Source: Lonepinella koalarum | GTDB lineage: Bacteria > Pseudomonadota > Gammaproteobacteria > Enterobacterales > Pasteurellaceae | Reading direction: 5' to 3' | Assembly (NCBI RefSeq): GCF_004565475.1 | Contig: NZ_SRHX01000002.1 | Location: 186,001-250,000 of the forward strand | DNA length: 64,000 bases | Shown: in pieces, positions 62,725 through 64,000 of the stretch | Position numbering within the stretch: the first letter of the stretch is position 1 | How the letters are laid out: each line of letters begins with the position of its first letter | The notes under the pieces: generated by a model | What the model was told of the DNA's origin: nothing | Databases searched by the model: none | What the model saw: only the letters and a program-made list of their open reading frames with translations | Program-made: the position numbers and the translations under genes

Positions 62725-63816
62725 ATGACCGAAAAATTAACCCAATACTTAACCTTATCTCCAACAGATAATGCTCGTTTGCAATCTTTGTGTGGTGCAT
62801 TTGATGACAATTTAAAACTGATTGAAAAAGAATTTAATCTTTCTATTGCTCGCCGTGATTTCGACTTTACCATCCAATCTAATGATGAACAAGCTAAACC
62901 ACATCACGCTAGTCTTCTCCAACGTGCGGGGCAATTAATTCAAAATTTATATCTGGAAACGGCTCCGATCAAAGGTAAAATCAAAGAGCTAGATTTAGAA
63001 GATGTGCATCTTGCGATTCAAGAAAGCCGAATGTTATCTCAAAGGGATCCGGATGAACGAATGGAAAGTAAGGTGTATGCGACCACGATTAAAACTAAAA
63101 GAGGTTTAATTAAACCCCGTGGAAAAAATCAAACGGAATATTTGCATCATATTTTAACTCACGATATTAGTTTTGGCATTGGACCCGCAGGCACAGGGAA
63201 AACCTTTTTAGCGGTTGCCGCGGCAGTGGAAGCCCTTGAACGACAAGAAATTCGCCGTATTTTACTTACTCGCCCTGCCGTGGAAGCCGGGGAAAAATTG
63301 GGCTTTTTACCCGGTGATCTGGGGTCGAAAATTGAGCCATATTTACGCCCACTTTATGATGCGCTATACGAAATGCTCGGCTTTGAGCGAGTAGAAAAAT
63401 TGATGGAACGCAATGTGATTGAAATTGCACCGTTGGCTTATATGCGTGGACGGACGTTAAACGATAGCTTTATTATTTTAGACGAAAGTCAAAATACGAC
63501 GGTTGAACAGATGAAAATGTTTTTAACGCGCATTGGTTTTAATTCTAAAGCAGTAATTACAGGCGATGTAACTCAAGTGGATTTACCACATTCGCAAAAG
63601 TCAGGCTTAAAACATGCCATTGAAGTATTATCTGGCGTACCTGAATTGAGCTTTAACTATTTTGATAGCCAAGATATTGTGCGACACCCAGTAGTGGCAA
63701 AAGTCGTACAGGCTTATGAAAAATGGGAAGCAGAAGATGAAATTCGTAAACAAAAATTCGCTGAACAAAAACGTTTAGCACGTGAACAATTAAAAACGAG
63801 TGTAGAAAATGAATAA
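62725..63816 (+). CDS. PhoH family ATPase (YbeZ-like)
   Basis: The 363-residue cytosolic ATPase of the PhoH family is usually encoded next to ybeY, as here, and is linked to RNA metabolism. Walker A is FGIGPAGTGKTFLAVAAAVE near residue 150. TRPAVEAGEKLGFLPGD near 189 and IILDESQNTTVEQMKMFLTR (Walker B) near 250 complete the domain. I use ATG 62725, after the gshF terminator; an in-frame ATG at 62683 lies inside the hairpin. It overlaps ybeY by eight bases. Confidence 0.93.
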   Translation: MTEKLTQYLTLSPTDNARLQSLCGAFDDNLKLIEKEFNLSIARRDFDFTIQSNDEQAKPHHASLLQRAGQLIQNLYLETAPIKGKIKELDLEDVHLAIQESRMLSQRDPDERMESKVYATTIKTKRGLIKPRGKNQTEYLHHILTHDISFGIGPAGTGKTFLAVAAAVEALERQEIRRILLTRPAVEAGEKLGFLPGDLGSKIEPYLRPLYDALYEMLGFERVEKLMERNVIEIAPLAYMRGRTLNDSFIILDESQNTTVEQMKMFLTRIGFNSKAVITGDVTQVDLPHSQKSGLKHAIEVLSGVPELSFNYFDSQDIVRHPVVAKVVQAYEKWEAEDEIRKQKFAEQKRLAREQLKTSVENE

Positions 63817-64000
63817 TGTGATCCTTGATTTACAAATTGCCAGTGAAAATCAAGATAATTTACCCACCTTAGCGCAATTTACTCATTGGGCAACCTGTGC
63901 CGTGCGAGCCGAAAGCCTTGAGCCAGAAATGACAATTCGCATTGTCGATGAAGCGGAAAGTCACGAGCTAAATTTGCGTTATCGTGGCAAAGACCGCCCG
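63809..64000 (+). CDS. ybeY: endoribonuclease YbeY, 5' part (cut by window end)
   Basis: The first 64 codons of YbeY, a metal-dependent endoribonuclease of rRNA maturation, are present. The visible part begins MNNVILDLQIASENQDNLPT and includes EMTIRIVDEAESHELNLRYR, the conserved strand and helix before the histidine metal site, which lies beyond the window. The start overlaps phoH by eight bases, the conserved phoH-ybeY arrangement. Confidence 0.92.
   Translation, partial: MNNVILDLQIASENQDNLPTLAQFTHWATCAVRAESLEPEMTIRIVDEAESHELNLRYRGKDRP

Overview
The window is a chromosomal segment of a member of the Pasteurellaceae. The 9-base core AAGTGCGGT / ACCGCACTT, the Haemophilus influenzae-type DNA uptake signal sequence, occurs about twenty times between 1 and 36 kb. 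The genes are AT-rich, and the gal, nrf, HI0933-like, lnt/corC, miaB, mnmC, fabB, fused gshF and phoH/ybeY genes are typical of the family. I cannot name the species from sequence alone.

Layout. 0-3.5 kb: galTKM behind a CRP site and two GalR/GalS-type operators. 3.8-13.1 kb: the formate-dependent nitrite reductase genes nrfABCD, nrfE, a thioredoxin-like gene, nrfF and nrfG. An AAA ATPase (DUF4143 type) flanked by inverted repeats sits inside this cluster. 13.2-14.5 kb: an HI0933-family flavoprotein. 14.5-21.1 kb: an accessory patch with a small protein plus a frameshifted Fic protein, a MetE C-domain-like methyltransferase, a VapBC toxin-antitoxin pair, an HTH regulator, a methylase remnant, and a two-gene restriction-modification system that looks like the BcgI (type IIB) architecture. 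21.2-33.7 kb: core genes dnaE, brnQ, a DXD glycosyltransferase, three tRNA-Val, gltX, tRNA-Ala, lnt, corC, infA and miaB.

33.8-48.8 kb: a polar amino-acid ABC transporter whose two permeases and ATPase (33.8-35.9 kb) are separated from a matching lipoprotein binding protein (48.0-48.8 kb) by about 12 kb. That 12 kb starts with an internally deleted IS3-family element and ends with remnants of an IS1016-like and a zinc-ribbon transposase. In between lies a CRP-preceded operon (small membrane protein, sodium:solute symporter, unknown 175-aa protein, acyl-CoA ligase, CoA-transferase, SDR reductase, thiolase). It reads as a pathway for uptake of a short 3-hydroxy or 3-keto acid, such as 3-hydroxybutyrate or acetoacetate, and its conversion to acetyl-CoA. 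A convergent glycerate kinase-cdaR pair follows.

49.1-56.8 kb: grcA behind FNR-like sites, then a PTS sugar locus. This has a PRD/EIIA regulator and a histidine phosphatase on one strand and EIIA, EIIB, EIIC and a stand-alone GatZ/KbaZ-family protein on the other, with a perfect 35-bp palindrome between them. An IS3/IS150-group element with a broken orfB is inserted in the apparent terminator of that operon. 56.9-64 kb: core genes mnmC, fabB, gshF, phoH and the start of ybeY. From about 35.9 to 57.5 kb I found no perfect uptake signal, which fits a long stretch of acquired or rearranged DNA.
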